64,000 nucleotides of DNA from assembly GCA_902776365.1 (NCBI GenBank), contig CACYPU010000009.1, positions 62,001 to 126,000 on the forward strand, read 5' to 3'. The DNA comes from an uncultured Bacteroidota bacterium. Lineage in GTDB: Bacteria > Bacteroidota > Bacteroidia > Bacteroidales > P3. The notes beneath the pieces were generated by a model. That model did no database searches and had not been told where the DNA came from. It saw only the letters and a program-made list of their open reading frames with translations. Shown here piece after piece: positions 24,542-34,195 of this stretch (the stretch's first letter is position 1; every line of letters starts with the position of its first letter). The position numbers and the translations under genes were made by a program.

Positions 24542-27124
24542 CTATGAGCATTTGCTCCATCCACACTGGGGACAGCTCTTGCAGCCGCCGGTGTAGATGA
24601 GTTTGCTGCCGCAGTCGGGGCAGGTCTCGCCAGTCTCGGTGCCATCTTTGATGTAGCGCTTCAAGGCACGAGCCACACCATTACTCCATGTGGTGATGCT
24701 GTCGGTGTCAAAGGTGAGTTTGCCGATGAGCTCCACCACATTGGGGATAGGCATGCCGTGACGCAGGATGCCGGAGATGAGCTTGGCATAGTTCCAGTAT
24801 TCTTTGCGGAACATACGCGAGAGTCCCTCGATAGTGATATGGTAGCCATCCTGGTCGGTGAACTGGAAGTCATAGCGAGCATGCTCCTGGTCTTTCTCCT
24901 TGACACGGATGACCCAGCCTTTCTCCACCCATTTGGGTAGCAGGAAGTTCTCGGCACGGCCGGTGAAAATCTCGTAGGGACGGCCTTCGAACATGCCAAC
25001 GACGGCAATCCAGTCCTCCTTCTCGTTCTTGAAGCGGACAACTTCGGCCTCGAGTTTCTTGGGGCGCTTGGGGGCCTTGCTCTCGCCGAAGCATGGGTTG
25101 TCATTCTTCTTGCCATCGTTGTTGCTGACAAGGACACCAGTGCGCGAGCCGTCGCGGTAGATGGTGCAGCCCTTGCAGCCGCTCTCCCAGGCGGTCTCGT
25201 AAATCTTCGAGACGACCTCCTTGGTGGTCTCCTTGGGGATGTTCACGGTGACGGAAATGCTGTGGTCGACCCATTTCTGGATAGCACCCTGCATCTTGAC
25301 CTTGGCCACCCAGTCAATGTCGGCACTCGTAGCGTGGAAGTAGGGACTCTTCTCAATGACCTTCTGAAGGTCGGCGTCGTTCATGGCCGTCACCTCGTCG
25401 ACATCGTAGCCGTTAATTCTTGCCCAATCGATAAACTTCGGATGGAACACGTTGTACTCCTCGAAATAGTCGCCGTTTTCATCCTTGATGACGTTGTGGC
25501 CATTCGACTGGTTGCCAGATTCGGGACGGTTGATTTTCTTGCGACGCTTGTAACTCACCAGGAACACAGGCTCGATACCAGAGGTGGTCTGCGTGCAGAT
25601 ACTCACGGTACCCGTGGGGGCGATGGTCAGCAGGGCGATGTTGCGACGGCCGTACTTCACCATCTCCTTGTAGAGCTCCGGCTCGGCCTCGCGAATGCGG
25701 CCGATGATGGGGTTCTTCTCCTCACGGCGGGCGTCGTAGATGGGGAAGCATCCACGCTCCTTGGCGAGCTGCACACTCGAGGCATAGGCGGCGCAGCAGA
25801 GCGTCTGCTGCACCTTGACGGCGAAAGCCGTGGCCTCGTCGGAGCCATACTGCAGACCCATGGCGGCCAGCATGTCGCCCTCGGCGGTGATGCCAAAGCC
25901 ACTGCGGCGGCCCTCGAGACATTTCATCTTAATGTTCAGCCACAGGTTATGCTCCACCTGCTTGATTTCGTCGCTTTCGGGGTCGGTCTCAATCTTCTTC
26001 AGTATCTGGTCCACCTTCTCGAGCTCGAGGTCGATGAGGTCGTCCATCAGACGTTGCCCCTTGCGAACATGCTCCTTAAAGAGGTCGAAGTTGAAGCGGG
26101 CCTTCTTGGTGAAGGGGTTCTCCACATAGCTGTAGAGGTTAATGGCCTGCAGACGGCAGCTGTCATAGGGGCACAGCGGAATCTCGCCGCAGGGGTTGGT
26201 GCTCACGGTGCGATAGCCGAAGTCGGCATAGCAGTCGGGCACGCTCTCGCGGAGGATGGTGTCCCAGTAGAGCACACCAGGTTCGGCGCTGCTCCATGCG
26301 TTGGCGATGATTTTGTTCCAGAGGGCGCGGGCGTCAACCTTCTTGGTAAAGATGGGGTTCGGCGAGTCAATGGGGTACTGCTGTATAAAGGGCTTGCCGC
26401 TCTTCACACACTCCATAAACTCGTCGGTAATCTTCACGCTGACATTGGCGCCGGTAATCTTGCCTTGCTCGAGCTTGGCGTCGATGAAATTCTCCGAATC
26501 GGGATGTTTAATACTGATACTCAGCATCAAGGCACCGCGACGGCCTCCCTGCGCCACCTCACGGGTAGTGTTCGAGTAGCGCACCATGAAAGGCACGATG
26601 CCCGTAGAGGTCAACGCGCTGTTTTTCACCGGGCTGCCGCCGGGGCGTATATGGCTCAGGTCGTGTCCTACGCCGCCGCGCCTCTTCATCAGCTGCACCT
26701 GTTCCTGGTCAATCTTCATAATGCCGCCGTAGGAGTCGCTGCTGCCCTGGTTGCCGATGACAAAGCAGTTGCTCAGCGAGACCACCTGGAAGTTGTTGCC
26801 AATGCCACTCATGGGGCTGCCCTGCGGGACGATGTACTTGAAATCCTTGAGCAACTGGTAGATCTCCTCTTCGCCCATCGGATTCTGGTACTTCCCCTCG
26901 ATGCGGGCATACTCGGCGGCCAGGCGGCGGTGCATCATGTCGGGGTTCAGCTCATAGATGCGGTCCTCGTCGCGCAGGGCGTATTTGTTCATCCACACGT
27001 TAGCGGCCAACTCGTCGCCGTGGAAATAGTCCACCGAGGACTTCATAATCTCTTCGGGAGTGTATTGTTTGAACTCCTTCGCTTTCTTGGGGGTCTCAAC
27101 AGATGAAAACAAGTCGCCTTGCAT
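24542..27124 (-). CDS. nrdJ: Class II (B12-dependent) ribonucleoside-diphosphate reductase
   Basis: 860 residues. It contains the reductase barrel signatures SLSNCFVIG, GGVGHDLSHIRPGG, TNPCGEIPL, FGITAEGDM and TIAPTGTVS, and a C-terminal zinc-ribbon-like tail (CPDCGSKLIYTGGC then CPQCGWSKCS). Class II enzymes use adenosylcobalamin and need no oxygen or a separate radical subunit. It lets the cell make deoxynucleotides aerobically or anaerobically. No B12 riboswitch was seen in the 175-nt spacer upstream. A plus-strand frame inside it (25262-27106) is a codon-bias shadow. Confidence 0.95.
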   Translation of the reverse strand: MQGDLFSSVETPKKAKEFKQYTPEEIMKSSVDYFHGDELAANVWMNKYALRDEDRIYELNPDMMHRRLAAEYARIEGKYQNPMGEEEIYQLLKDFKYIVPQGSPMSGIGNNFQVVSLSNCFVIGNQGSSDSYGGIMKIDQEQVQLMKRRGGVGHDLSHIRPGGSPVKNSALTSTGIVPFMVRYSNTTREVAQGGRRGALMLSISIKHPDSENFIDAKLEQGKITGANVSVKITDEFMECVKSGKPFIQQYPIDSPNPIFTKKVDARALWNKIIANAWSSAEPGVLYWDTILRESVPDCYADFGYRTVSTNPCGEIPLCPYDSCRLQAINLYSYVENPFTKKARFNFDLFKEHVRKGQRLMDDLIDLELEKVDQILKKIETDPESDEIKQVEHNLWLNIKMKCLEGRRSGFGITAEGDMLAAMGLQYGSDEATAFAVKVQQTLCCAAYASSVQLAKERGCFPIYDARREEKNPIIGRIREAEPELYKEMVKYGRRNIALLTIAPTGTVSICTQTTSGIEPVFLVSYKRRKKINRPESGNQSNGHNVIKDENGDYFEEYNVFHPKFIDWARINGYDVDEVTAMNDADLQKVIEKSPYFHATSADIDWVAKVKMQGAIQKWVDHSISVTVNIPKETTKEVVSKIYETAWESGCKGCTIYRDGSRTGVLVSNNDGKKNDNPCFGESKAPKRPKKLEAEVVRFKNEKEDWIAVVGMFEGRPYEIFTGRAENFLLPKWVEKGWVIRVKEKDQEHARYDFQFTDQDGYHITIEGLSRMFRKEYWNYAKLISGILRHGMPIPNVVELIGKLTFDTDSITTWSNGVARALKRYIKDGTETGETCPDCGSKLIYTGGCKSCPQCGWSKCS

Positions 27125-27241
27125 GACGTTAAAATATTAATTATGTTTCTATACTACAATAATTTAATTCGGCACCAGGTGTCGCGATTCGTGTTGCTAA
27201 ATTAGACAGAAATACGCTAATGGCGGCGAAGAGTTATCAAC

Positions 27242-27271
27242 AAAGGACGCACCCCTTCGGGTGCGTCCTTT
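27242..27271. terminator. Hairpin terminator between nrdJ and peptidase gene
   Basis: AAAGGACGCACCC (27242-27254) pairs with GGGTGCGTCCTTT (27259-27271) around CTTC: a 13-bp perfect stem with T-rich flanks on both strands. It ends the minus-strand peptidase gene, whose stop lies at 27300, and can work in both directions. Confidence 0.88.
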
Positions 27272-27299
27272 GTCTATCAAACGTTTGCTCGGTTGAAAA

Positions 27300-28769
27300 T
27301 TACCAACGACGAATCATAAACTGATCTTTCATCTTATGAGAGATACTGATGACAGGACGTTTGGCAATCGCAGGATCGTTGCCGTAGGGCACATACTGGG
27401 CGATAAAGTCCATGATTTCCTGCCTTGTTCCTGGCGAATAGTGCGCGGGATTATTGATGTCGTGGTTGTGGATGCCTGACGGATTGATAATCATCTTGGA
27501 ATACTGCTGGTTGACTTGGTCGGGACGGGCGCCGGTCCACGGGTCATTCTTCTGGTAGACCAATAGGATGGGGCACGTGGTGTTGGGTATAAAATTGTTG
27601 CGGATATCCACCAGCAAAGAGCTGTCGTAAGTGCTATAAAGCCAACGGTCCTCCGGATGCAGGTCGCTGGGGTTGCTTCTCAAGCTACTGGCATCGAAAC
27701 TGGTACCTTCAAGCACATCGGCGTAAGCTTCATAGTCATAGTCGAACTGTCCAAGTTCTTTGGCAGTCTGAATCTCGTATGGATACACAAAACTATAATC
27801 ATACGGGTTAAAAACAGCCGCCAACATGGTGAGGATGAGCTGGTCGTCGGTCGCATTAAGCGAGGGCAAATGATTAGGTGAACCTTGGTCACCATACGAG
27901 AAATAGTAGAAGAAACCCTCATGCAGGTTGCGGACATACCATGTGAACGAATAATCCTCAGCGGTATCGTTGATATTGTGTTCGTCCAGCAGTTCAAGAC
28001 AGCGGGCATAAAGGCCCTGTTCGCCGTTCTGCAGCATGCGGTTCATGATGGCCCTCATCTGGGCACGTTCCTCCGCGGTGCCACTCTCGTTGTTCATGTA
28101 CAGACCTACGGGTTTGTAATGCAACGAAGTCATCAATGGCGAACAGAACGCGGTTGTAACATCAATGTCATTGGGATAGAAATAGCGCAGGAATATTGAC
28201 GTCATGCCGTCTTTGCTGGTGCCGGTGCTCACCCATTCCCTGGGCAGCAGCGGTTTCAATGCCTCGATAATGGCATGGTGGTCGGCAGCAGCCTGGGCTA
28301 TGGTCAAGTAATCCCACCGAGGGTCATTCGCAGGCTTCGAGTTGCCGAAGTAGCGGTGTTCCACCATCAGCAGGTTGGCGTTCATATTGTATGCCAAGTC
28401 GACAAACGGTGCCTGAGCGTATGCTTCGTAGAGAATATAGCCGCAGGTGTACAGCACCGTGGGACGGTCGTCGCCGACATAGAAAAGGAAGGCTTTCTGC
28501 TCAAAGGTGCCCGCCGAGGGATTGTTGTGGTCCACCAGCTGCTTGAAAGTCACACGGTACAGCTCATTGTATCCGGCAGGGTTTTGCACAGGGACAATGG
28601 TGTCCACGCGGCTGACGATATCGAGCGATTTGAGCTGTTTGCCAAAGGCAGAACCGGTGATGGGTTCCTCTTGGCTCGAGGGTTCCTCAACCTTGTCCTT
28701 TTCACAAGACACGGCGACAAGGGCGGTGGCTGCCATCAGCAATGCCACAAGGAGCGATTTAATTCTCAT
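27300..28769 (-). CDS. S28/S37-type serine-peptidase-like lipoprotein
   Basis: 489 residues. Lipoprotein signal MRIKSLLVALLMAATALVAVS is followed by Cys22 (AVSC), then a Glu/Lys/Ser linker. The peptidase-like region has VEHRYFGNSKPANDPRWDYL (alpha/beta-hydrolase core of S28/S37 prolyl aminopeptidases) and GTSKDGMTS, where Ser would be the nucleophile of the GxSxG motif. The C-terminal half has IFNPYDYSFVYPYEIQTAKE and the late LLVYQKNDPWTGARPDQ region with the Asp. Substrate is probably a peptide with proline near its N-terminus; this is family inference. The chosen start is ATG 28769, because upstream in-frame sequence codes no signal peptide. Confidence 0.78.
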   Translation of the reverse strand: MRIKSLLVALLMAATALVAVSCEKDKVEEPSSQEEPITGSAFGKQLKSLDIVSRVDTIVPVQNPAGYNELYRVTFKQLVDHNNPSAGTFEQKAFLFYVGDDRPTVLYTCGYILYEAYAQAPFVDLAYNMNANLLMVEHRYFGNSKPANDPRWDYLTIAQAAADHHAIIEALKPLLPREWVSTGTSKDGMTSIFLRYFYPNDIDVTTAFCSPLMTSLHYKPVGLYMNNESGTAEERAQMRAIMNRMLQNGEQGLYARCLELLDEHNINDTAEDYSFTWYVRNLHEGFFYYFSYGDQGSPNHLPSLNATDDQLILTMLAAVFNPYDYSFVYPYEIQTAKELGQFDYDYEAYADVLEGTSFDASSLRSNPSDLHPEDRWLYSTYDSSLLVDIRNNFIPNTTCPILLVYQKNDPWTGARPDQVNQQYSKMIINPSGIHNHDINNPAHYSPGTRQEIMDFIAQYVPYGNDPAIAKRPVISISHKMKDQFMIRRW

Positions 28770-28901
28770 GGTCTCTATTCTATTGTACAATAATTTCTTA
28801 TCCAATTCCCCGCAGTCTTCCAACCAGGAATAACATGACTGCAAAGATACAACATATTATCGAAACTTCCAACTTTTTTTCTTCAATCCAAAAAAAATTC
28901 G

Positions 28902-28909
28902 TAACTTTG
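28902..28909 (+). promoter_or_regulatory. TAACTTTG -7 element of the alcohol dehydrogenase gene
   Basis: TAACTTTG at 28902-28909, 78 nt upstream of the start codon at 28987, fits the Bacteroidota -7 motif; the T-rich stretch 20 nt upstream stands where the -33 box would be. Confidence 0.75.
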
Positions 28910-28937
28910 CACCCGGAAAAAAGTTAAAATGGTCACG

Positions 28938-28980
28938 ACCCCTCAAACCCCTTAAACCTTTCAAACCTTTTAAACCCTTT
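28938..28980. repeat. 9-10-bp AAACC array in the leader of the dehydrogenase gene
   Basis: Four AAACC units separated by CCTT, TTTC, TTTT and CTTT, downstream of the promoter and immediately upstream of the start codon. Another member of the short-array set, here within the 5' leader of a gene. Confidence 0.8.
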
Positions 28981-28986
28981 ATAGCC

Positions 28987-30168
28987 ATGCAAGATTTCAC
29001 CTTTCAGAACCCGGTAAAGATCCATTTCGGACACGACAAGCTCGCCAAACTCGGCGACGAACTGAAACAATTCGGCCAGCGCGTGCTGCTGACCTATGGC
29101 GGCGGCTCCATCAAGAAAATAGGCCTCTACGACCGTGTGATCAAGGCTGTCCGCGAGGCCGGCATGGAACTTTTCGAGCTCCCGGGCATCGAGCCCAACC
29201 CCCGCATCTCGTCGGTGCGCGAGGGTGCTCGCCTCTGCAAGGAACATCATATCGACGTGCTCCTCGCCGTAGGCGGCGGCTCTACCATCGACTGCACCAA
29301 GTGGATTGCTGCTGCCGCCTGTGTGGAGCACGACGCATGGGATTTCTTCGACTATGAGAAACGGCCTCCGGTGGAGCGTGCGCTGCCCATCGTCAGCGTC
29401 CTCACCCTCGCGGCCACAGGCTCCGAGATGGACAGCGGCGGCGTCATCTCCAACCCCGACACCAACGACAAGCGCGGCCGCCTCTCTCCCCTGCTCTTCC
29501 CCAAGGTCTCCTTCCTCGACCCCACGCTGACCTACACCGTCAGCCCCTACCAGACGGCCTGCGGCTCGGCCGACATCTTCTCCCACCTCATGGAGGTCTA
29601 CTTCACCACCGACCACTCCATGTACCTCATCGACACCTTCATCGAGGGCATGATGCGCACCGTCGTGCGCTACGCCCCCATCGCCATGCGTGAGCCCGAG
29701 AACTACGAGGCCCGTGCCAACCTCATGTGGGCCTCCAGCTGGGCCATCAACGGCCTCGTGGGCTGCGACAAACCGCAGGCTTGGAGCTGCCACCCCATGG
29801 AGCACGAGCTTTCCGCCGTCTACGACATCACCCACGGCCACGGACTCGCCATCCTCTCGCCACGCTGGCTGGAATACTGCATGAGTAATGAGACCCTGCC
29901 CAAGATTGCCCAGTTCGGCATCAACGTCTTCGGTATCGAAGCCACGATGCCACAGAAAGAGATAGCGCTGCGCGCCATCGACGCCCTCGCCCACTTCCTC
30001 TTCGACACCCTGGGCCTCCAGCGCACCCTCCCCGAGGTGGGCATCGTCGACGAGACACACTTCGACTCCATGGCCTTCAAGGCCGTCCTCCCCTACGGCG
30101 GCAACCTCCCCGGCTTCCGCCCCCTCACCAAAGAGGACGTGATAGAGATTTATCGCATGTGCATGTAG
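28987..30168 (+). CDS. Iron-containing alcohol dehydrogenase (butanol dehydrogenase-like)
   Basis: 393 residues. N-terminal NAD-binding part has LLTYGGGSIKKIGLYDR, and LLAVGGGSTIDCTKWIAAA is the GGGSxxD motif. The C-terminal helical domain carries the metal ligands, seen in SADIFSHLMEVYF and HPMEHELSAVYDITHGHG. The family reduces aldehydes to alcohols with NAD(P)H, with Fe or Zn. The call of butanol dehydrogenase-like rests on the MQDFTFQNPVKIHFG start. Own promoter and terminator flank it. Confidence 0.92.
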   Translation: MQDFTFQNPVKIHFGHDKLAKLGDELKQFGQRVLLTYGGGSIKKIGLYDRVIKAVREAGMELFELPGIEPNPRISSVREGARLCKEHHIDVLLAVGGGSTIDCTKWIAAAACVEHDAWDFFDYEKRPPVERALPIVSVLTLAATGSEMDSGGVISNPDTNDKRGRLSPLLFPKVSFLDPTLTYTVSPYQTACGSADIFSHLMEVYFTTDHSMYLIDTFIEGMMRTVVRYAPIAMREPENYEARANLMWASSWAINGLVGCDKPQAWSCHPMEHELSAVYDITHGHGLAILSPRWLEYCMSNETLPKIAQFGINVFGIEATMPQKEIALRAIDALAHFLFDTLGLQRTLPEVGIVDETHFDSMAFKAVLPYGGNLPGFRPLTKEDVIEIYRMCM

Positions 30169-30200
30169 TAAAGATTCCCATCGATGGGTTTCATTGTAAA

Positions 30201-30230
30201 AAATCGGTGACAGAATTCTGTCACCGATTT
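30201..30230. terminator. Palindromic bidirectional terminator
   Basis: A perfect 30-bp palindrome (15-bp arms, centre GAATTC) between the convergent dehydrogenase and T9SS protein genes, followed by TTT on both sides. It looks like a bidirectional rho-independent terminator. Confidence 0.8.
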
Positions 30231-30257
30231 CTTTACCGCAAAAAGGGTGTGCTTTGT

Positions 30258-33230
30258 CTATCTAATTATCAGTTTCCTCACGGTGGGGATGGCGTCGAGG
30301 CGGACGAAGTAGACACCAGCGGGAAGGGTGCTGATGTCGAGGGTGGTCTTGCCGCCTGCCACTTTCCACTGTCCGCACTCGCGACCGGTGGCATCGGTCA
30401 GGGTCAATGTGGAGGGCTGGTCGGTCTCGACGGTCACCGTCTTGCTGGCGGGATTGGGGTAAATTGAAAATTGAGAATTGAAAATTGATAATTCGTTGAT
30501 AGCTTCGGTGCTGTCGGCTACCCATTCGAAGAGGGCGACGATGGCGGTGTCGGAGGTTACGAGGATGTCGCGCGGATTGGCGGTGTCGCCGTCGTTCCAG
30601 CCTAGGAACTCCCAGTGGCCGCCCTGGGTTCCAATGTCCGTCATCATGTATCCAATCTCGACGATGCTGCTGTCGGGATAAAATCCGCTACCGAAGGGCT
30701 CGACGGCACCAGCGGCATTGGTGGTCACGGTGACGGTACGCCAAACGGTGTCGGGGATTGCGGTACTGTCTATCGTCAAACTTACTTCGCGCAGCAGCGA
30801 CACGCTGGTGCCCACGTTGGCAGGGGACGCCATGCGGAAGGCCACAAGCACCAGTTGGTTTGCATAGGGTGCTAGCGAGGCGATGTAGTAGTCGCTGACG
30901 CTGTCGGACGTGAGGGTGAGGGTATCGGTGAAGGCAGAGGCATCGGCTGTGGGCGACACCACGACGCTGAACATGCCGTTTGTCACCGCCGTGCCCCTGG
31001 CTTTGAAGCGCAGCTGTATGCCGTTAGTGGGGAGCACCAGCGGCGGCATAACCAGCAAGTATTCGGCCGCCGGGAGGTTGTTCCAGTGCATGCACTCTAC
31101 GCCGCCTTCCGTCTCGGAATTGTATGCCCATCCTTCATGCACGCCGTCGCCGCCACCGTTTTGGAGCTTGAGCCAGCAGGCGTTGTCTATCACCACGTCG
31201 TAGGTGTAGATGGCGGTGTAAGGGAAGGTGTTGACCACGCAACCTGTGACGGTGAGAGAGCGTGTGTCGACGCAGGTGTCGAAGATGTTGCCGGCCGTGA
31301 GGGTCAGCACGTCATTACCGGCAGCGAGATAGCGGATGAGCAGCGTGTCGCCATGGGTGATGTCGATCTGTGCTTGGCCGGCGGTGGCCATGCTTGAGTG
31401 CCAGCGGATGGTGTAAGGAACGTTGGGCCCTCCGAGGTACTGCGGAGTGAAGGTGAGCCAGGTGCCGTTGTCGACAGTGTAAGGGGTGGTGGCGATACGC
31501 ACCTGTGGGGCACCCTCGACGGTGATGGTACGCATGGCGGTGTCGCTTCCGTAGGCGTTGGTGGCCACCAGTGTCAGCGTGTCGGAGCCCATGGCAGTGT
31601 AGACTATCTGCAGGGTGTCGCCCGAGGCAAGGACGACGGCGTTGCCGGCGGCGGCCATTGTCGATTGCCAGCTGTAGCTCATCGCGCTGTCAGAACCCTG
31701 CACCAGGTCGGGCGTGTAGATGGAGGTGTCGAGCACCTGCACGGTCGACAGGCCGCTGATGATGACCGTCGGAGGCACCGAGTCCTGCGCCGTGCCGCGC
31801 CGCGTCACCTGCAGGTCGTCGATATAGATGCCAGCGGTGATGCCATTCCAGAAGAAGGCTAGGCGCACATTGCCCTCAATAGATGTCTTGTCGATGGTGT
31901 CGGTGGTCAGGTGTATGAGTTGCCAGTTAGTGTCGAGATCGCTATATTCGAGAGTGATAAGTTCCTGGCTGTAGACGACATTGGCGGCAGCTCCTTCGAT
32001 GTCGGCGTCGGCGATGCCGATGGACAGCGAGGCATTGGCTCCAGGCACTTCGTCTGTGCCATCGTTCGGACCGTGTACGCGTATCCAAAAACTGATGTCA
32101 AGCTCGTTGGCCGGCGCGTCGAAATAGGGCGAATAGAGGGTGCCGTAGCTGCTGCCGCCACTGGAATAGTAGCGTGCGAACCACAGTGCCGAGCTGCCGC
32201 CGATGCCTCTGCTGGTAACCACCAATGGTGAAGTTATACTTGTATACTGCGTGTTCTGGCGGCGCCACCAGCAGTAGCCGAGGTTGTTGGAGCTGTTGGG
32301 GTCGAAGTCCTCGAAGTAGGGCAGCTCATAGGCGTTGCAGCCGATGTTGGAATTGCTGATGTTGTCGTAGTAGTACCGCTGCATCACCGCCGAGGTGTCG
32401 CCCGAGGCGCAGAGTGTCCACACCCGCGCCGTCGCCGAGAGGGTGACATCCTTGATATAGGGTATGACGTAGCGGTTGGTGTAGACTACCACGGGAGTCT
32501 GGTTGTCAATCTGCACCAGATAGTGCGCTCCATAGACGGCATCCCACGTCAGCGCCGCGCTGTCGGGGCCGATGTGGTTGAGCTGCAGGTTGGCCACCGA
32601 TGGACAAGTGTTTTCGAGGGCAAGTGTCACGTCGTCGACCACCGCAGGCGGCTGCGTGCCGGCCGAGTTGTCGTTGACCCAGATGAAGGCTATCTTATAG
32701 GTGGCAGGTGTCAACACCGAAAAAGTGACAGAGGAGGTCTGCCAGCTCGATGACTGGTTGAGGAAGATGTTAGAACCATTCAGCGAAAGGTTCGTCCATC
32801 CATCGCGCAGCTCATTGCGAAAAGCGGAAGCCTCTTGGATGGTGGCGAAAGGGGTGGTGTCTAAAACCGTGGTGTCGGGCACCAGCACGCAACGCAGGTA
32901 GTCGAAAGTGCTCTCGCCCACGCCTTTCCAGCGGAAGCTGAATGTGTAGACGCCGCCAGCCAGAGTCACGTCGTGACAAGCCCAGGCGATGGTCGATGCC
33001 GAGGTGTTGTAGGTGTTGCCTGCGCCGCCATCCTGGCTGATGTAGAGCCAGCCAGTGTCGGCAGCCTCGGAAGTGGGGTGTCCGATGTACCACTGGTTTA
33101 TTGTGGCGCTGCTGAAGTTCCATGCTGCATTGTCATCCGTAGGGCCGAAAGAAGTGCTATACACTGCCTGACCTTGGGCCACCAGGCCAAGCATGCAGCA
33201 CATGACGAGGCATAAAAAAGATTTTTTCAT
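30258..33230 (-). CDS. Large T9SS-secreted adhesin-like protein
   Basis: 990 residues. Signal peptide (MKKSFLCLVMCCMLGLVAQG), then several beta-sandwich, cleaved-adhesin/MAM-like domains (AYELPYFEDFDPNSSNNLGY, GIYIDDLQVTRR), a region of Ig-like PKD-type repeats (VIISGLSTVQVLD, ATNAYGSDTAMRTITVEG), a bacterial repeat (GGHWEFLGWNDGDTAN) and a C-terminal sorting domain (YPNPASKTVTVET, ending GVYFVRLDAIPTVRKLIIR). It is cargo of the type IX secretion system and probably surface-anchored. The run before YPNP is encoded by heptamer repeats at 30461-30493. The last 100 or so residues are nearly identical at DNA level to the gene at 35008-38373. Confidence 0.88.
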   Translation of the reverse strand: MKKSFLCLVMCCMLGLVAQGQAVYSTSFGPTDDNAAWNFSSATINQWYIGHPTSEAADTGWLYISQDGGAGNTYNTSASTIAWACHDVTLAGGVYTFSFRWKGVGESTFDYLRCVLVPDTTVLDTTPFATIQEASAFRNELRDGWTNLSLNGSNIFLNQSSSWQTSSVTFSVLTPATYKIAFIWVNDNSAGTQPPAVVDDVTLALENTCPSVANLQLNHIGPDSAALTWDAVYGAHYLVQIDNQTPVVVYTNRYVIPYIKDVTLSATARVWTLCASGDTSAVMQRYYYDNISNSNIGCNAYELPYFEDFDPNSSNNLGYCWWRRQNTQYTSITSPLVVTSRGIGGSSALWFARYYSSGGSSYGTLYSPYFDAPANELDISFWIRVHGPNDGTDEVPGANASLSIGIADADIEGAAANVVYSQELITLEYSDLDTNWQLIHLTTDTIDKTSIEGNVRLAFFWNGITAGIYIDDLQVTRRGTAQDSVPPTVIISGLSTVQVLDTSIYTPDLVQGSDSAMSYSWQSTMAAAGNAVVLASGDTLQIVYTAMGSDTLTLVATNAYGSDTAMRTITVEGAPQVRIATTPYTVDNGTWLTFTPQYLGGPNVPYTIRWHSSMATAGQAQIDITHGDTLLIRYLAAGNDVLTLTAGNIFDTCVDTRSLTVTGCVVNTFPYTAIYTYDVVIDNACWLKLQNGGGDGVHEGWAYNSETEGGVECMHWNNLPAAEYLLVMPPLVLPTNGIQLRFKARGTAVTNGMFSVVVSPTADASAFTDTLTLTSDSVSDYYIASLAPYANQLVLVAFRMASPANVGTSVSLLREVSLTIDSTAIPDTVWRTVTVTTNAAGAVEPFGSGFYPDSSIVEIGYMMTDIGTQGGHWEFLGWNDGDTANPRDILVTSDTAIVALFEWVADSTEAINELSIFNSQFSIYPNPASKTVTVETDQPSTLTLTDATGRECGQWKVAGGKTTLDISTLPAGVYFVRLDAIPTVRKLIIR
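30461..30493. repeat. 7-bp array inside the T9SS sorting domain (copy 1)
   Basis: ATTGAAA, ATTGAGA, ATTGAAA, ATTGATA and ATT in 7-bp register. Read on the coding strand (minus) it is TCAATTT-type repeats and codes the hydrophobic run ending YPNP (SIFNSQFSIYPNP). The array is in frame although the period is not a multiple of three. Confidence 0.9.
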
Positions 33231-33383
33231 TTTTGGGTGTTTATTATTGATTTAACGTTACATCTCCCATTTTATTATACGCTTTGTTTGAAGCAGGTGA
33301 AGGCTCATAAGGCGCACAAAGCACATTAATCCCATTGAAAAGGGTTTCTTCATCTTTTTATACATTTGAAAAAAACACGTTTA

Positions 33384-33848
33384 TTATAGATTTATTGTAT
33401 TGTCCTTTGTCGGAATCATCGTCATCGGATACTTCACTTGATAGTCGAAATAGTAGTCAATGACTGCAGATCGCCCCTCAGTTGTAGTTGTGTGGAATAC
33501 AGCCATCCAGCGGTAATAGAGCGAGGCAAAGTTGCAGTTGTCAGAGATTTCCCCAGGCCAGGCTTCCGAGCGGCCAATAGAGTCGAGGACGGAAGTTCTC
33601 TGCAACCCTAGGCTGTCCAGCATCCACTGCCAGCCCTCGTCGGTCAGTGCCTCGAAGGTGGTGACGTCGCAGGTGAGGGTGTCGTTGAGAGGGAAATCCT
33701 TGATGAAGCCCACGCGCACACCGGGCAGGTCTTTGTATCGCTGGTACAGCTCGCTGCCCTCCACCGGCTCGGGACGCATTCTCCATGCTGTCACCGTCGC
33801 CAGCAGCAGTAGCAAGATACCTATATATATGAACACGTTGCGCTTCAT
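33384..33848 (-). CDS. Membrane-anchored hypothetical protein (sigma locus)
   Basis: 154 residues with an N-terminal signal anchor (VFIYIGILLLLLATVTAW) and a soluble domain that contains DFPLNDTLTCDVTTFEALTD and EGRSAVIDYYFDYQVKYPM. No family recognised. It follows a putative anti-sigma factor and ECF sigma factor on the same strand (gap 11 nt), so it is probably co-transcribed and may sense or report a periplasmic state. Confidence 0.68.
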   Translation of the reverse strand: MKRNVFIYIGILLLLLATVTAWRMRPEPVEGSELYQRYKDLPGVRVGFIKDFPLNDTLTCDVTTFEALTDEGWQWMLDSLGLQRTSVLDSIGRSEAWPGEISDNCNFASLYYRWMAVFHTTTTEGRSAVIDYYFDYQVKYPMTMIPTKDNTINL

Positions 33849-33859
33849 CTTCTGTTTTG

Positions 33860-34195
33860 TTACCTTTCCATTTTAAATTTCACCACATTCGGGTCGTCGC
33901 ATGTCCCCAAGGCGCTGCAGGCGCGGTTGAGTACCAGCATCTCCCCGCCCTGCTGGTTGCAGAGCACATGACGGTCGTCGACCCGCTGGGGCAGCAGCAG
34001 GGCGTAAACTCCCGGCAGCAGGACTACCAGCACCATGGCAGCAGTGCGCAGCACCAGGCGTCGATGCGAGCAGAAGCCTTCAGTATCGCCACCCACCTCG
34101 CACGACAGCTGCCGCACATGCTCGGCATCGGCCCTGCGTCGGCGGCCTTGCTCTGCCTCAAGGAGTCGTACTATGTCTTTTTCGTCCATATTCAT
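33860..34195 (-). CDS. Putative anti-sigma factor
   Basis: 111 residues. An N-terminal cytoplasmic helical segment (KDIVRLLEAEQGRRRRADAE) is followed by one transmembrane helix (LRTAAMVLVVLLPGVYALLL) and a short periplasmic part with three Cys (NQQGGEMLVLNRACSALGTC). The layout (helix, TM, extracytoplasmic domain) and the 4-nt overlap with the sigma factor gene indicate a membrane-bound regulator of the ECF factor, but no zinc anti-sigma motif is seen. Assignment is inference from context. Confidence 0.65.
   Translation of the reverse strand: MNMDEKDIVRLLEAEQGRRRRADAEHVRQLSCEVGGDTEGFCSHRRLVLRTAAMVLVVLLPGVYALLLPQRVDDRHVLCNQQGGEMLVLNRACSALGTCDDPNVVKFKMER

Noticed and set aside
25262..27106. 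Long plus-strand open frame of 614 codons
   Set aside because: Antisense to nrdJ; its composition (Val/Leu/Gly/His/Asp-rich) is the usual shadow of GC-rich coding DNA, and no domain is visible.
27125..27299. B12 riboswitch upstream of nrdJ
   Set aside because: I looked for a cobalamin element in this 175-nt spacer and saw none of its conserved core; nearest structure is the terminator hairpin.
28933..30060. 375-codon minus-strand frame over the dehydrogenase gene
   Set aside because: Overlaps a well-supported iron alcohol dehydrogenase gene.
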